A stretch of DNA of 64,000 bases from Brevundimonas vesicularis NBRC 12165 (GCF_001592205.1 NZ_BCWM01000010.1:90850-154849), one strand, 5' to 3'. Shown: positions 18,340 through 27,734, counted from the first letter of the stretch. Numbers and translations: made by a program. The notes: a model not told the origin generated them from the letters alone.

Positions 18340-19602
18340 GCTACGCTTCACACCCTGTCCAACGGCGTTCGCGTCATCTGCGATCCGATGCCGGGGCTGA
18401 AGACCCTGGCCGTCGTCGTCACCGTCAAGGGCGGGGCGCGGTGGGAGCCGCTGGATCGGTCCGGCTGGTCGCACCTGTTGGAGCATCTGGTGTTCAAGGG
18501 CGCGGGCGACATGGCCGCGCGCGAGATCGTCGAGCGGATCGAGGCCGAGGGCGGCACGATCAACGCCTCCACCGGATACGAGCGGACCAGTTTCGAGGTG
18601 CGGGGGCTGGACGGCTCCCTGCCGCTGGCCATGCAGGTGCTGTCGGACCTGGTGTTCCGCCCCACGCTGGACCCGGCCGAGATCGAGCGCGAGAAGGACG
18701 TGGTCGCCCAGGAGATCGCCGAGGCCTTCGACACGCCTGACGACCATGTGTTCGAGATGGTCCAGACGCGCGCCTTCGCCAAACAACCGCTGGGCCGGCC
18801 GATCCTGGGCTCGGTCGCCAGTCTGAAGCCGGCCGACAAGGCGTCGGTCGAGGCGTGGCGTGCGCGGCTGTATTCGCCCGACCGGATGGTGGTGTCGGTC
18901 TCAGGCGCAGTGGACGAGACCGAACTGCTGGCCCTGGCCGAGCGCTGGTTCGGCGATGCCGTGGCGACGCCGGCTGACGCGCCCGCACCGGCCGCCTTCG
19001 TCGGCGGCCATGCCAAGCTGACGCGCAAGATCGAACAGGCCAATCTGGTGTTCCAGCTGCCCGCCCTGTCCGCGACCGATCCGGCGCTTTCGGCCATGCG
19101 GCTGTTCGGCGAGATCCTGGGCGGCGGCATGGCCTCGCGCCTGTTCCAGAGCGCGCGCGAGGAGCGAGGCCTGGCCTACGCCATCGACGCCTATCAGGAG
19201 CCGTACGAAGATGCGGGCGTGCTGGGCATCTACGCCGGGGCGGCGGCGGATCGGGCGAAAGAACTGGCCGAGGTCTCGGCGGCCGAGGTGCGGGCCCTGG
19301 CCGAGGTCGGGCCGACCGAAAAGGAGCTGTCGCGGGCCAAGGCGGTGATGAAGGCCGGCCTGTGGATGTCGGACGAAAACCCGATGAGCCGGGCGGGACG
19401 CAACGCCGCCCAGACCCTGATCTTCGGCGCCCCACGCTCCAGCCTGTCGATGACCGAACAGCTGGAAGCCCAGACGATTGAGAACGTGCGCGCGGTCGGC
19501 GGCCGGGTGCTGGCCTCTGGCCAGGCGGCCAGCGCCGTCTTGGGCCCGAAGTCGGCCGCACCGGCAGGCGAAGCGTTCGCTGCGGCCCTGTCTGCAGGCT
19601 AG
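18334..19602 (+). CDS. M16 family zinc peptidase (processing-peptidase-like)
   Basis: 422 residues if started at CTG 18334 (TATLHTLSNGVRVICDPMPG). It carries the inverted zinc motif HLLEH and the downstream acidic helix EKDVVAQEIAEAFDTPDD; the second half-domain includes REERGLAYAIDAYQEPYED. It resembles mitochondrial processing peptidase beta/PqqL-type bacterial M16 proteins. No signal peptide is seen, so it may be cytosolic. No ATG, GTG or TTG lies in frame near the expected start; the next ATGs upstream (18235, 18247) are deep in SURF1. AGGAAAG is 9 bases before the CTG. The start region lies inside the repeat element. Confidence 0.85.
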   Translation: MTATLHTLSNGVRVICDPMPGLKTLAVVVTVKGGARWEPLDRSGWSHLLEHLVFKGAGDMAAREIVERIEAEGGTINASTGYERTSFEVRGLDGSLPLAMQVLSDLVFRPTLDPAEIEREKDVVAQEIAEAFDTPDDHVFEMVQTRAFAKQPLGRPILGSVASLKPADKASVEAWRARLYSPDRMVVSVSGAVDETELLALAERWFGDAVATPADAPAPAAFVGGHAKLTRKIEQANLVFQLPALSATDPALSAMRLFGEILGGGMASRLFQSAREERGLAYAIDAYQEPYEDAGVLGIYAGAAADRAKELAEVSAAEVRALAEVGPTEKELSRAKAVMKAGLWMSDENPMSRAGRNAAQTLIFGAPRSSLSMTEQLEAQTIENVRAVGGRVLASGQAASAVLGPKSAAPAGEAFAAALSAG

Positions 19603-19736
19603 GTTTTCGGCTCTTGTTCTCTCGGTTCGGTCGCTCTTGCGCGGAGATCCAGCGGGACAGACTATCCCAGCGGCGGCCGTCTGAATGTCCGGATCAGGGT
19701 TGAGGCAAACGTCTCTTCACGACCCATCGCGGGCGT

Positions 19737-20084
19737 TCACACAGCGTTTGGTAGCTCGGCGATGAACTGGTCGGAGAAGGTGTCTCCGTGCACATGGGGC
19801 TCATACCAAACGTCGGTCCTGCCATTGAAGAACCGGGAAACCTCGTAGCGGTCGTCGAAGACTTCGATCTGTAGGTTCTTCGCTTCTTCAGCCTCCCACT
19901 CCACAAGGAAGGTCGGCCAATAGCCCGGCAGTATGGAGGGAGCAGGTCGTTTGGACTTCTGAATGTAGGCCAGAAGATCGTCCAAGTTCTGGATGACCGA
20001 TGCCTCATACTCGTCAGGACGGGCAGCTACCACCTCAGCAACAGCCCGTTTTACCCCTGCCCAACCGTCAATGCTCGTGCTCAT
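19737..20084 (-). CDS. hypothetical protein in an anomalously AT-richer patch
   Basis: 115 residues beginning MSTSIDGWAGVKRAVAEVVAARPDEYEASVIQNLDD. It is acidic and soluble with several Trp/Tyr/Phe residues (YWPTFLVEWEAEEAKNLQ; RTDVWYEPHVHGD). No signal or membrane segment; family not recognised. Start at 20084 chosen as a conventional ATG with a plausible soluble N-terminus; the frame stays open 19 codons further up. Codon use is less GC-rich than all neighbours, suggesting recent acquisition. Size and isolation are compatible with an immunity or accessory protein, but nothing proves that. Confidence 0.55.
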   Translation of the reverse strand: MSTSIDGWAGVKRAVAEVVAARPDEYEASVIQNLDDLLAYIQKSKRPAPSILPGYWPTFLVEWEAEEAKNLQIEVFDDRYEVSRFFNGRTDVWYEPHVHGDTFSDQFIAELPNAV

Positions 20085-20197
20085 GGCGCCATCGTCGCGC
20101 TGCCATACCCGGCACGCAATGTCCGTTTTCCACCGGAACATCCTACCGCCGGGATCGGTTATGCTGACGCTTGAACCCGTCCAGCCCGGAGACTTCC

Positions 20198-20752
20198 ATG
20201 ACCGTCCGCGTCGCCCTGATCGTCGGCAGCCTGCGCAAAGGCTCCTATTCGCGCGCCATCGGCATGGAGCTGAAGGCGCTGGCTGAGCCGGGGCTGGAGA
20301 TCGAGCCGGTCGAGATCGGCGATCTGCCGCTCTATGACCCCGATCTGGAAACCGACAACCCGCCGCCCGCCTGGGAGCGGTTCCGCGAAGAGGTGGCGAC
20401 GACCGAAGCGGTGCTGTTCGTCACGCCCGAATACAATCGCTCCATCCCCGGCGCGCTGAAGAACGCGCTGGACGTCGGCTCGCGCCCCTATGGCCACAGC
20501 GTCTGGCAGGGCAAGCCCGCCGCCATCGTCAGCGTCTCGCCCGGCGCCGTCGCGGCCTTCGGCGCCAACCACCACCTGCGCCAGCCGCTGGTGTTCCTGA
20601 ACATGCCGACGATGCAGCAGCCCGAGGCCTATATCGGCAACGTCGCCAACCTGCTGGACGAGAACGGCAAGCTGAAGAAGGACGACACCAAGACCTTCCT
20701 GAAAAGCTTCACCGACGCCTTCGCCGCCTGGATCGACAAGACGAAGGCGTGA
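20198..20752 (+). CDS. NADPH-dependent FMN reductase
   Basis: 184 residues of the flavodoxin-like NAD(P)H:FMN/quinone reductase family. FMN phosphate loop GSLRKGSYSRA follows the first strand, TPEYNRSIPGALKNALD is the hallmark second loop, and SVSPGAVAAFGANHHLRQ is the third. Probably a soluble flavin or quinone reductase acting in oxidative-stress defence or in supplying reduced FMN. Start at 20198 is 7 bases after GGAG. Single-gene unit; the neighbours are unrelated. Confidence 0.93.
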   Translation: MTVRVALIVGSLRKGSYSRAIGMELKALAEPGLEIEPVEIGDLPLYDPDLETDNPPPAWERFREEVATTEAVLFVTPEYNRSIPGALKNALDVGSRPYGHSVWQGKPAAIVSVSPGAVAAFGANHHLRQPLVFLNMPTMQQPEAYIGNVANLLDENGKLKKDDTKTFLKSFTDAFAAWIDKTKA

Positions 20753-20891
20753 GGCCGCCGCCTCAACCGATCCATGAAATCCCTGTCATGAGGTAACGGT
20801 AAGCTGTGCCGTTGAACGGGACATGTCACTAGAGCCGTGACGGCTTGCGCTTCGCATCCGCGAAATGAGGCCGAACACGGGACGAAATGAC

Positions 20892-21734
20892 ATGAAGGCT
20901 TTGATGATCGCGCTGGGCGCCGCGCTGCTGCCGGGTCTGGCCGTCGCGCAGGAAGCGCCTCGCGAGGTGTCCATTCCGTCGGGCGATGCGACGATGTCGG
21001 CGCGGCTGCTGCAAGGCGTCGGAGAAGGCGCGCGTCCAGCCGTCGTCCTGTTCAACGGTTTACCCGCCGGGCCCAACATCCCGCGCATCGCACTGGATCT
21101 TCAGAAGGCCGGCTATAGCGTGCTGCTGCCGCAGTATCGCGGCACGGGAACGTCCGGCGGGACGATCAGCCTGCAGCACTCGCGCGAGGATGGGGCGGCG
21201 GCCGTGGCTTGGCTGAAGACTGATGCGGCCAGCGGAGCGGACGCCTCGAAGATCGGCGTGATCGGCGTCAGCTATGGCGGCTGGGTGGCGTTGCAGACGG
21301 CGGCGGCGGATCACGGCGTGCGCTGCGCCGTCGCTCTGGTTCCGGCCGACATGGGCGTTATCGGCGCACGCTGGGGCACGGACGCGGACTATCGTGCGGC
21401 CTGGAAGACGGATCTGGACAGTTTCGCCGCAGAACCCGAGACGACCCGTTTCGGCCCCGAAGGCGTGGACGGCTTCATGAACGCCATCACGCGCGACGCC
21501 GCCATGTCCGGTCTGGCCCAACGCGCGCCCGAGCTGGCGGACCGGCCGATCTTCGTCGCGGGCGGCCGCAAGGATCCGGCCGCGCCGTTCGCAGACCACT
21601 ATGCGCCGCTGGTCGAGGCCCTGCGCGTGGCCAAGGCGCCGTTCGCGGCTCTGGAGTTCGACGGCGGGCACAATCCCTCAGAAGCCTCGGCCGCCGCGCA
21701 GGGCTTCATCGAGCGGACCTGCTTCGGGCGATAG
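20892..21734 (+). CDS. exported alpha/beta hydrolase
   Basis: 280 residues. Signal peptide MKALMIALGAALLPGLAVAQ with cleavage after VAQ or VA. The core shows RGTGTSGG, nucleophile elbow GVSYGG (Ser catalytic), a late Asp region (GGRKDPAAPF) and histidine DGGHNPSE. The DLH/S9-like pattern suggests an esterase or peptidase-like hydrolase in the periplasm; the substrate is unknown. Start at 20892 is chosen because the leader begins there. The gene ends 18 bases before the terminator shared with the convergent cold-shock gene. Confidence 0.85.
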   Translation: MKALMIALGAALLPGLAVAQEAPREVSIPSGDATMSARLLQGVGEGARPAVVLFNGLPAGPNIPRIALDLQKAGYSVLLPQYRGTGTSGGTISLQHSREDGAAAVAWLKTDAASGADASKIGVIGVSYGGWVALQTAAADHGVRCAVALVPADMGVIGARWGTDADYRAAWKTDLDSFAAEPETTRFGPEGVDGFMNAITRDAAMSGLAQRAPELADRPIFVAGGRKDPAAPFADHYAPLVEALRVAKAPFAALEFDGGHNPSEASAAAQGFIERTCFGR

Positions 21735-21752
21735 GCTGAGCCCCAATTGAAA

Positions 21753-21778
21753 ACGGCGGCTCCGTGAGGAGCCGCCGT
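21753..21778 (-). terminator. terminator of the cold-shock gene (possibly bidirectional)
   Basis: ACGGCGGCTCC (21753-21763) pairs with GGAGCCGCCGT (21768-21778) around GTGA. On the minus strand the stem is followed by TTTTCAATT, typical of rho-independent termination for the csp gene whose stop is at 21804. Confidence 0.85.
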
Positions 21779-21803
21779 CGCCAGTTCAGCTGTGACGCTG
21801 AAA

Positions 21804-22016
21804 TCAGCCGATGGTTTGCAGCTGGCCAGCCGATTCCTTGCCCGAACGCTTGTCGCGTTCCAGCTCGTAGGAAACCTTCTGGTTTTCATCCAGGCCGCGC
21901 AGGCCAGCGCCTTCGACGGCCGAGATGTGGACGAAGACGTCCTTGCCGCCGTCGTCGGGTTGGATGAAGCCGTAACCCTTGGTCGGGTTGAACCATTTGA
22001 CAGTGCCGGTAGCCAT
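21804..22016 (-). CDS. cspA: cold-shock domain protein
   Basis: 70 residues, a single cold-shock domain: [18 protein letters not shown] holds RNP1 (KGYGFI), and DVFVHI is RNP2. An RNA/ssDNA chaperone that destabilises mRNA secondary structure. The start at 22016 is the family start; the open frame continues upstream only as leader sequence. A leader of up to about 240 bases separates it from the divergent gene, and it contains a 20-base-period direct repeat. cspA-type naming is by similarity; paralogues elsewhere in the genome are expected. Confidence 0.94.
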   Translation of the reverse strand: MATGTVKWFNPTKGYGFIQPDDGGKDVFVHISAVEGAGLRGLDENQKVSYELERDKRSGKESAGQLQTIG

Positions 22017-22100
22017 TTTGAGACCTCCGTTAGAAATTGACCGAGGGAACGTCCCTGCGGCCTGTCGGGTCTGAATGGGAGCGGCCTTGACTCGTGCGTT

Positions 22101-22130
22101 CGCAGAGAGAGTGGGCGTTACGCAGAGAGA
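22101..22130 (-). repeat. direct repeat in the csp leader
   Basis: CGCAGAGAGA is present at 22101-22110 and 22121-22130, each preceded by GCGTT or GCGTTA, giving a 20-base period. On the csp mRNA strand this reads TCTCTCTGCG twice, about 85-115 bases before the start codon. It could be a regulatory RNA element or a DNA operator. Confidence 0.4.
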
Positions 22131-22255
22131 TCGACGAGCTCTATGTGCGCAGATATTCATGACAGATGCAAGCGCGGGCCGGGCGGGACGAAAATCCAAT
22201 AATGGGAACGGTTTAGCTTGGCGCACGTTGTTCGAAGGCACGAAAGGCTTCCAAC

Positions 22256-22465
22256 ATGAACCGCACCCACGTCGTGGAGCGCGCCTACCAGCTCGCTCGG
22301 ACCAACGATTGTCTGAACACCGGCGACGTCGTCAAGGCGCTGTCGGGCGAGGGCTATTCGGGCGCCGAAATCTCGCACTTCCAGGGCAGCTCGATCCGGG
22401 CCGACCTGAACCGCATCTGCAAGATGCCCAAGCCCGACCTCGAACCGACCTCCAACGCCGCCTGA
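22256..22465 (+). CDS. small conserved-looking soluble protein, unknown
   Basis: 69 residues starting [20 protein letters not shown], with a predicted helix-rich fold ([22 protein letters not shown], then [10 protein letters not shown]). The pattern of two short helices around GEGY is reminiscent of small winged-helix-like proteins, but I cannot name a family. It is divergent from cspA and convergent with sulP (stops 5 bases apart). The purine-rich GAAAGG before the ATG is a weak ribosome site. Codon use is like the rest of the genome. Confidence 0.6.
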   Translation: MNRTHVVERAYQLARTNDCLNTGDVVKALSGEGYSGAEISHFQGSSIRADLNRICKMPKPDLEPTSNAA

Positions 22466-22469
22466 CGGC

Positions 22470-23954
22470 TCAATGCGCGCCGGCGCCGTCCGGCAGATGC
22501 ATCTTCTCGAACCGCCCCACCCGCGTGACCAGGGTGCGGGCGGCGTCGTTCATGCCCAAGACCTGCACGTCCGCGCCCTGACGGCGGTAGCGGAAGACGA
22601 CCTTGTCCACGGCGGCGACGCCGGTCAGATCCCACAGATGGGCGTCGCTGAGATCGATCTCGACGCGCGTGGGTTGGCCGTGATGCTCAAAGCTGGCGGC
22701 GAACAGATCGGCCGAGGCGAAGAACAGCTGGCCTGAGACGCGGTAGCGCAGGACGCCCGGTTCCGGCGTCGAAACCTCGGTCACGGCGATGGTCTTGCCG
22801 ACCTTGCGCATGAAGAAGATCGCCGACAGCAGCACGCCCAGGATGACGCCCTTGGACAGGTCGTGGGTGGCGACGACGGTCACGGTCGTGGCGATCATGA
22901 CGATGGACGACTGAAGCGGAGTGGAGCGCAGCTTCATCACCGAGGACCAGTCGAAGGTGCCGATCGAGACCATGATCATGACGGCGACCAGGGCGGCCAT
23001 CGGGATCCGGGCGACCCAGGTCTGAAGCGCCAGCATCAAAAACAGCAGGAACAGGCCGGCCCACAATGTGGACAGACGCCCGCGTGCGCCGGAGGTGACG
23101 TTAATCATCGACTGACCGATCATGGCGCAGCCCGCCATGCCGCCGAACAGGGGCGACAGGATGTTGGCGATCCCTTGGCCGCGCGTCTCGCGATCCTTGT
23201 CCGAAGGGGTGTCGGTGATGTCGTCGATCAGGTTCGCGGTCAGCAGGCTTTCCAGCAGGCCGACGAAGGCCAGGGTCGCCGAAATCGGGGCGATGATGAC
23301 CAGCGTCTCCCACGTCAGGGGGACGGCGGGCAGATGGAACATCGGCAGGCTGGTCGGCATCTGGCCCATGTCGCCGACGGTGCGCACATCCAGCTTCAGC
23401 ACGATCACCAGGGCGCTGATGGCGACGATGGCGACCAGGGGCGAGGGCACGGCCTTGGTGAGGCGCGGAAAGCCGTAGATGACGACCAGGGCCGCCGCGA
23501 CAAGGGCGTAGGTGATCCAGCCCTGGCCGATCAGCTCAGGCATCTGGGCCAAGAAGATCAGGATCGCCAGCGAGTTGACGAAGCCGGTCATGACGCTGCG
23601 GCTGACGAACTTGATGTAGCGGCCCAGCTTCAGCAGGCCGATGACAATCTGGAACACGCCGCAGAGCAGCGAGGCGGCGAAGAGATATTCCAGCCCGTGG
23701 TCGCGCACGAGCGTGACCATCAGCAGGGCCATGGCGCCGGTCGCGGCCGAGATCATGGCCGGCCGGCCGCCCACGAATGCGATGGTCACGGCGATGACCA
23801 CGCTGGCGTAGAGGCCGACGGCGGGATCGACGCCGGCGATGATGGAAAAGGCGATGGCTTCGGGGATCAGGGCCAGGGCCACAACGGTCCCCGCCAGAAG
23901 ATCGCGGCGAGGATTGGCGAGCCATTGCTGGCGCGCGGAGGCGATAATGGACAT
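22470..23954 (-). CDS. SulP family inorganic anion transporter with STAS domain
   Basis: 494 residues. About eleven to fourteen helices start with [29 protein letters not shown], the SulP signature. A C-terminal STAS domain (from about residue 395: [17 protein letters not shown], then [19 protein letters not shown]) follows. Members carry sulfate, bicarbonate or other anions; no carbonic anhydrase or sulfate-assimilation gene lies nearby to decide. A 165-base gap to the DUF1501 gene upstream holds no convincing gene. Confidence 0.92.
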   Translation of the reverse strand: MSIIASARQQWLANPRRDLLAGTVVALALIPEAIAFSIIAGVDPAVGLYASVVIAVTIAFVGGRPAMISAATGAMALLMVTLVRDHGLEYLFAASLLCGVFQIVIGLLKLGRYIKFVSRSVMTGFVNSLAILIFLAQMPELIGQGWITYALVAAALVVIYGFPRLTKAVPSPLVAIVAISALVIVLKLDVRTVGDMGQMPTSLPMFHLPAVPLTWETLVIIAPISATLAFVGLLESLLTANLIDDITDTPSDKDRETRGQGIANILSPLFGGMAGCAMIGQSMINVTSGARGRLSTLWAGLFLLFLMLALQTWVARIPMAALVAVMIMVSIGTFDWSSVMKLRSTPLQSSIVMIATTVTVVATHDLSKGVILGVLLSAIFFMRKVGKTIAVTEVSTPEPGVLRYRVSGQLFFASADLFAASFEHHGQPTRVEIDLSDAHLWDLTGVAAVDKVVFRYRRQGADVQVLGMNDAARTLVTRVGRFEKMHLPDGAGAH

Positions 23955-24119
23955 TTCAGGATTTCATCTGGATGAGCCTTACCGATGCTTCGGTTTCTGG
24001 CGGCTCGGTTTCCCAGCGGATCGGCGGCGGGGATAGCCACCCGTCGCCTGCGAACAGGGCCGGGTCCAAGGTGATGGCGTCCTGATGCGATGTTGCGCCG
24101 CGAAAAGCAAGCGTGACGG

Positions 24120-25301
24120 CTAGATCAATCCGTCCATCGTCGGCGCTTCGGCGGCGCTGCCGGGGAAGACGCGGGCGTCCAGGGCGGCGCGGTCGAGGCC
24201 CATGTGATCGCGCAACACGCCCTTGAACACCGAACGGATATCCAGCGTCGGCGCCAGGTCGCGGTTCTCGAACAGGCGGTTGTCGGCCAGGGTCGGCCAG
24301 TCGCCGATGGGGCCGCCGCGCTTGACAGCGCCGCCCGCCAGCAGAAGCGAGGAGCCGGTGCCGTGGTCGGTTCCCTGGGTGCCGTTGGCGCGGGCGGTGC
24401 GGCCGAACTCGGTGGCGACGACGACGGCGGTGCGCGACCAAGCCTCGCCGAGACCGTTCTTCAGGCCTGAGATCAGTTGATCCAGTCCGGTCAGGCGGGT
24501 CTGGAGTTGCGCCCTCTGACCCGCGTGGGTGTCCCAGCCGTCCAGCGAGACGGCGACGATGTCGGCGCCCTCCGGTCCGGTCATCAGCTTGGCGACGGCT
24601 TGGCCCAGGCCCTGGACGTCGTTGCGGCGCAGGCGTTGGTCGCCGCCGTCCATCCCCACCAGTTGCTCGGTCGCCAGACCCCGCGCCAGGTTCTGGCCCA
24701 GCATCGGATCCTCGACATAGAGGTCCTGAAGCAGGGAGGCGATGCGGTCGCCGTCGCGCACCTGTCCGCCCGGCGCCCAGCTGGACACGGGTGCGTCGCC
24801 GCGCAGGATCAGGGGCGTCTGGGCGCCGATCGACAGGCCTTTCAGCGACGTTCCGCCGACCGCGACGATGGCGCGGTTCAGCCAGCCGTCGGATTGCTGG
24901 CGCAGACCTTCACCGCCGTTCTCCAGCACGTCCTGGGCGTCGAAATGCGAGCGGATGCGCACGGGCAGGGCGACGGCGGGGGCGAACCGCATCTGACCCT
25001 GACCATAAAGGGCGTGCAGGCCCGCCAGCGCCGGATGCAGGCCGAAGCCTTCGCTTAGGGCCAGGGCGCCGTTCGTCTCGCCGGGCGCGGCGATGGCCAG
25101 ACCACCGCGCAAGGGGACGTAGTTCGGATCGGCGTAGGGGACCGTAACCGACAGCCCGTCCATCGCGCCGCGCGCGATGACGACGACCAGCTTGTTGGTT
25201 GGGCCGTTGGTCTGGGCGGCGACGCGTCCTGCGAAGGCCAGGCCGACCCCGGCGGAGGCGGCGGCCAGCAGATGGCGGCGGTTCATATTGAGGGCGGTCA
25301 T
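24120..25301 (-). CDS. DUF1501 exported protein (Tat-like leader)
   Basis: 393 residues. N-terminus MTALNMNRRHLLAAASAGVGLAFAG has paired arginines and a hydrophobic core, consistent with Tat export. The body fits DUF1501 (sulfatase-like alkaline phosphatase fold): ARGAMDGLSVTVPYADP near the start, VSLDGWDTHAGQ, and ATEFGRTARANGTQGTDHG near the end, where Asp/His metal-site residues cluster. The start at 25301 overlaps the stop of the DUF1800 gene (ATGA). DUF1800 and DUF1501 genes are almost always paired; their biochemical role is not settled. Confidence 0.9.
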   Translation of the reverse strand: MTALNMNRRHLLAAASAGVGLAFAGRVAAQTNGPTNKLVVVIARGAMDGLSVTVPYADPNYVPLRGGLAIAAPGETNGALALSEGFGLHPALAGLHALYGQGQMRFAPAVALPVRIRSHFDAQDVLENGGEGLRQQSDGWLNRAIVAVGGTSLKGLSIGAQTPLILRGDAPVSSWAPGGQVRDGDRIASLLQDLYVEDPMLGQNLARGLATEQLVGMDGGDQRLRRNDVQGLGQAVAKLMTGPEGADIVAVSLDGWDTHAGQRAQLQTRLTGLDQLISGLKNGLGEAWSRTAVVVATEFGRTARANGTQGTDHGTGSSLLLAGGAVKRGGPIGDWPTLADNRLFENRDLAPTLDIRSVFKGVLRDHMGLDRAALDARVFPGSAAEAPTMDGLI

Positions 25302-26788
25302 CGGCGTTGGAACTCCGGCGACATGAACAGAAGGGTGAGGGCCTCCGGCCGGCTTTCGGCGCGGGCGACGGCGAGCCGCGTGCGTTCGCCGAGGCGCGGG
25401 CCGAGGGCGGCGGCGGCGACCGCGTTTGGATCGCTCGCTTGCGCCAGATCGGCGGCGGTGCGCGACCAGTTCAGCCGTTTGACCAGGGCGTCGGGACCGG
25501 CCCAGTCGGCGGCCGTGTCGGGCCAGCCCTCGGGCGACGCGGGCGCGAACGGCGGCTGGCCCATGTCGAGCAGGGCCTGGCGCAACGGCTGGATCCGCTG
25601 AGGCTGGGTTCCCAGCGCGCGATGGGTCGAGACGATGAAGTCGTAGGGCGTCTTGATCTTGGCGGGCTGGGGCGTCCAGGTCTCGGGCGCGCCGATCAGG
25701 GTGCGGGCGACCTGGGCCAGATCGCCGCCGGAGCGGGTCCAGGCCGCTTCCAGTCGGGCGACCAGGGCGGGCGGCGGATCGTCGGCGACGAAATGGGCGG
25801 CGAGACGGCGCGACAGACGTTTGGCCGTCGCCGGATGCCGGGCGAGGTCGCGCAGGATGGCCTGCCCCTGGGCCAGGCCCGCCGCGGGATAGGTCTTGCC
25901 CATCACCGTGCGGGCGCCGGGTTCGTGGACATTGGCGCGGAAGACAAAGCCGTCGGGACCGGGCTCGGCCTGGGCGGCCATCCTGCGCGCTCGCTGAGGG
26001 CGACCCGGCTGACGCTGGTCGCGCGCGGCGGGGATCGACCAGCCGGTCAGGGCTCGGGCCAGTTCGGTGACGTCGCCCTGCGTATAGCCGCCGTCGGCGC
26101 CGACGGTGTGCAACTCCATCATCTCGCGGGCCAGGTTCTCGTTCAGCCCGGCGTTGCGGCGGGCGCCGGCCAGGCTGTCGGGACCGACGGAGCGGGCCTG
26201 ATCCAGATAGAGCAGCATGGCGGGATGCTGTTCGGCGGCCAGGACCAGATCCTCGAACCGGCCGAAAGCGTGGGGGCGGATGGCCTCGCGCTCGTACTGG
26301 CCGACGAAGGCGCCGCTGGCGAACTTGGCGGCCGAGACGGTCAGGGCGTTCGACCAGAACAGGGCCCAGCGCTCGGCGAAGCCGTCGTCGGTGGTCGCGC
26401 CCAACTGGGCGCGGGCCAGGAATTCCTGCGCCGTGTCCTGGGTGATGTCGCGGCGGGCGGCCTGGCGGGCTTCGCGCCGGGCGACGGCTTGCGGATCGGC
26501 GGCGTCCGGCATGGCTGGCGAGGGAGCGGGCGCGGCGTCGGCCGTCGCCGGAGCGGCGGCGCGTCGGTCGCGGCGGACCAAGCCGGCGTCGTTCTGATAG
26601 TCGATATATTGGGCGACGCGTTCGGCGGTGTCGGCGAACTGGCCGGACGGCTCGGGCGCGCCCTGGGGCCGAATCTGGCCCATGGCCCAGCCGCGCGGAT
26701 CGACGGCGACGCGGTCGATCTCGCCGGGCCGTGCGCCGAGACCCAGGCGGGTCAGGGCGACGGCGGCGTCGGTCGGTGATGAAGCCAT
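25298..26788 (-). CDS. DUF1800 family protein
   Basis: 496 residues with the DUF1800 hallmarks: LTRLGLGARPGEIDRVA at the N-terminus, RWALFWSNALTVSA, NAGLNENLAREMMELHTVG and YTQGDVTELARALTGWS in the middle, then RDLARHPATAKRLSRRLAAHFV. No clear signal peptide is visible, so export may depend on the DUF1501 partner, which it overlaps by 4 bases. A disordered Ala/Pro/Arg segment lies around residues 75-110. The function of the pair is unknown to me beyond its recurrent association. Confidence 0.9.
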   Translation of the reverse strand: MASSPTDAAVALTRLGLGARPGEIDRVAVDPRGWAMGQIRPQGAPEPSGQFADTAERVAQYIDYQNDAGLVRRDRRAAAPATADAAPAPSPAMPDAADPQAVARREARQAARRDITQDTAQEFLARAQLGATTDDGFAERWALFWSNALTVSAAKFASGAFVGQYEREAIRPHAFGRFEDLVLAAEQHPAMLLYLDQARSVGPDSLAGARRNAGLNENLAREMMELHTVGADGGYTQGDVTELARALTGWSIPAARDQRQPGRPQRARRMAAQAEPGPDGFVFRANVHEPGARTVMGKTYPAAGLAQGQAILRDLARHPATAKRLSRRLAAHFVADDPPPALVARLEAAWTRSGGDLAQVARTLIGAPETWTPQPAKIKTPYDFIVSTHRALGTQPQRIQPLRQALLDMGQPPFAPASPEGWPDTAADWAGPDALVKRLNWSRTAADLAQASDPNAVAAAALGPRLGERTRLAVARAESRPEALTLLFMSPEFQRR

Positions 26789-26863
26789 GGCCTTCTCCTC
26801 TCCGTCCCCAGCACACTGTAACGCCGTCGGGCGAAAACTCCGTCGCGGGGTCGGATTTGAGAG

Positions 26864-27700
26864 TCAGGCCGGTTGGGCCAGGCCGGCCTCCGCGTCCGCG
26901 ATCAGGTCGCGGTCGTCGACCTGCCACGGGTGGAAATCGGGTTTGTAGAAGGCGAGGTAGTCGCCGATCATCCGGCGATACAGACCCGGCTTCAGCCACA
27001 GCCAGCGGAACAGGCCCAGACGCGCCCGCCAGCCGACGATGCCGTCTTGTTTGAGCAGCATGAAGGTCGTCTCGCGCACCGTGCGGGTGAACAGCAGGGT
27101 CGTCAGGAACATGGCCCAGCGGCGGATGCGCCAGCGCTTCAGCGGACTGAGGTCCCGGGTCGCGTGCAGGAAGACGTCATAGGCCACGCCCTTGTGCTCG
27201 ATCTCCTCAATGGAGTGCCAGCGCCACAGGCGGGTCAGGTCGTGGGGCGAGCCCTTCAGCAGCTCCGGATCGGCCAGCAGCCGATGGGCGAAGGCGGCGG
27301 TGAAATGCTCCAGCGCCATGGTCGCCGCCAGCTGGGCCAGGGCCGGACGGGCGCGGGCGATGTCGAGACGGGCAGTGACATAGGCCTCGATCTCGGCGGT
27401 GTCGTAGCCGGCGCGTTCGGTGATGGCGTTGAAGGCCATGTGTTCGCGGGTGTGGGCACCTTCCTGGACCGTGAAGGCGCGGATGTCGGCGGCCAGAGCC
27501 GGGGGCGCGTCCTTGGCGAACCGCTTGACCGACTGGATGAAGAACCGCTCGCCGTCGGGGAAGGTCAGGCTGAGCGCGTTCATCACGGCGGTGCCGAACG
27601 GGTCGCCGTTCAGCCACCACCGTGGCGTCGGAGCCTCGCGGTCGATATGCAGGTCGCGCGGCTTGATCTGGAGGTCGGCGGGGGTGGCGGATTTCGCCAT
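26864..27700 (-). CDS. PF10118-type predicted metal-dependent hydrolase
   Basis: 278 residues. Helical, His/Glu-rich: REHMAFN, ALEHFTAAFAHRLL and WHSIEEIEHKGVAYDVF provide carboxylates and histidines spaced like a ferritin-like di-metal site. Homologues are labelled metal-dependent hydrolase without proven chemistry. Start at 27700 follows GAGGAG at 8-base spacing; the 18 codons upstream of it cross the shared operator and are unlikely to be translated. Divergent from a TetR regulator, which probably controls it. Confidence 0.85.
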   Translation of the reverse strand: MAKSATPADLQIKPRDLHIDREAPTPRWWLNGDPFGTAVMNALSLTFPDGERFFIQSVKRFAKDAPPALAADIRAFTVQEGAHTREHMAFNAITERAGYDTAEIEAYVTARLDIARARPALAQLAATMALEHFTAAFAHRLLADPELLKGSPHDLTRLWRWHSIEEIEHKGVAYDVFLHATRDLSPLKRWRIRRWAMFLTTLLFTRTVRETTFMLLKQDGIVGWRARLGLFRWLWLKPGLYRRMIGDYLAFYKPDFHPWQVDDRDLIADAEAGLAQPA

Positions 27701-27734
27701 GGTTCTGCTCCTCGATTTCGAGAGGATTATGGAG

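Noticed and set aside
23955..24119. Open frame on the minus strand ending at 23956 between sulP and the DUF1501 gene
   Set aside because: The last 50 residues look protein-like, but no start codon with ribosome site exists after the DUF1501 stop. It may be a relic; not enough to call.
24120..26999. Single 959-residue frame covering the DUF1501 gene and much upstream sequence
   Set aside because: The N-terminal 560 residues are an Arg/Pro-rich reading of the DUF1800 gene in another frame; DUF1501 starts at 25301.
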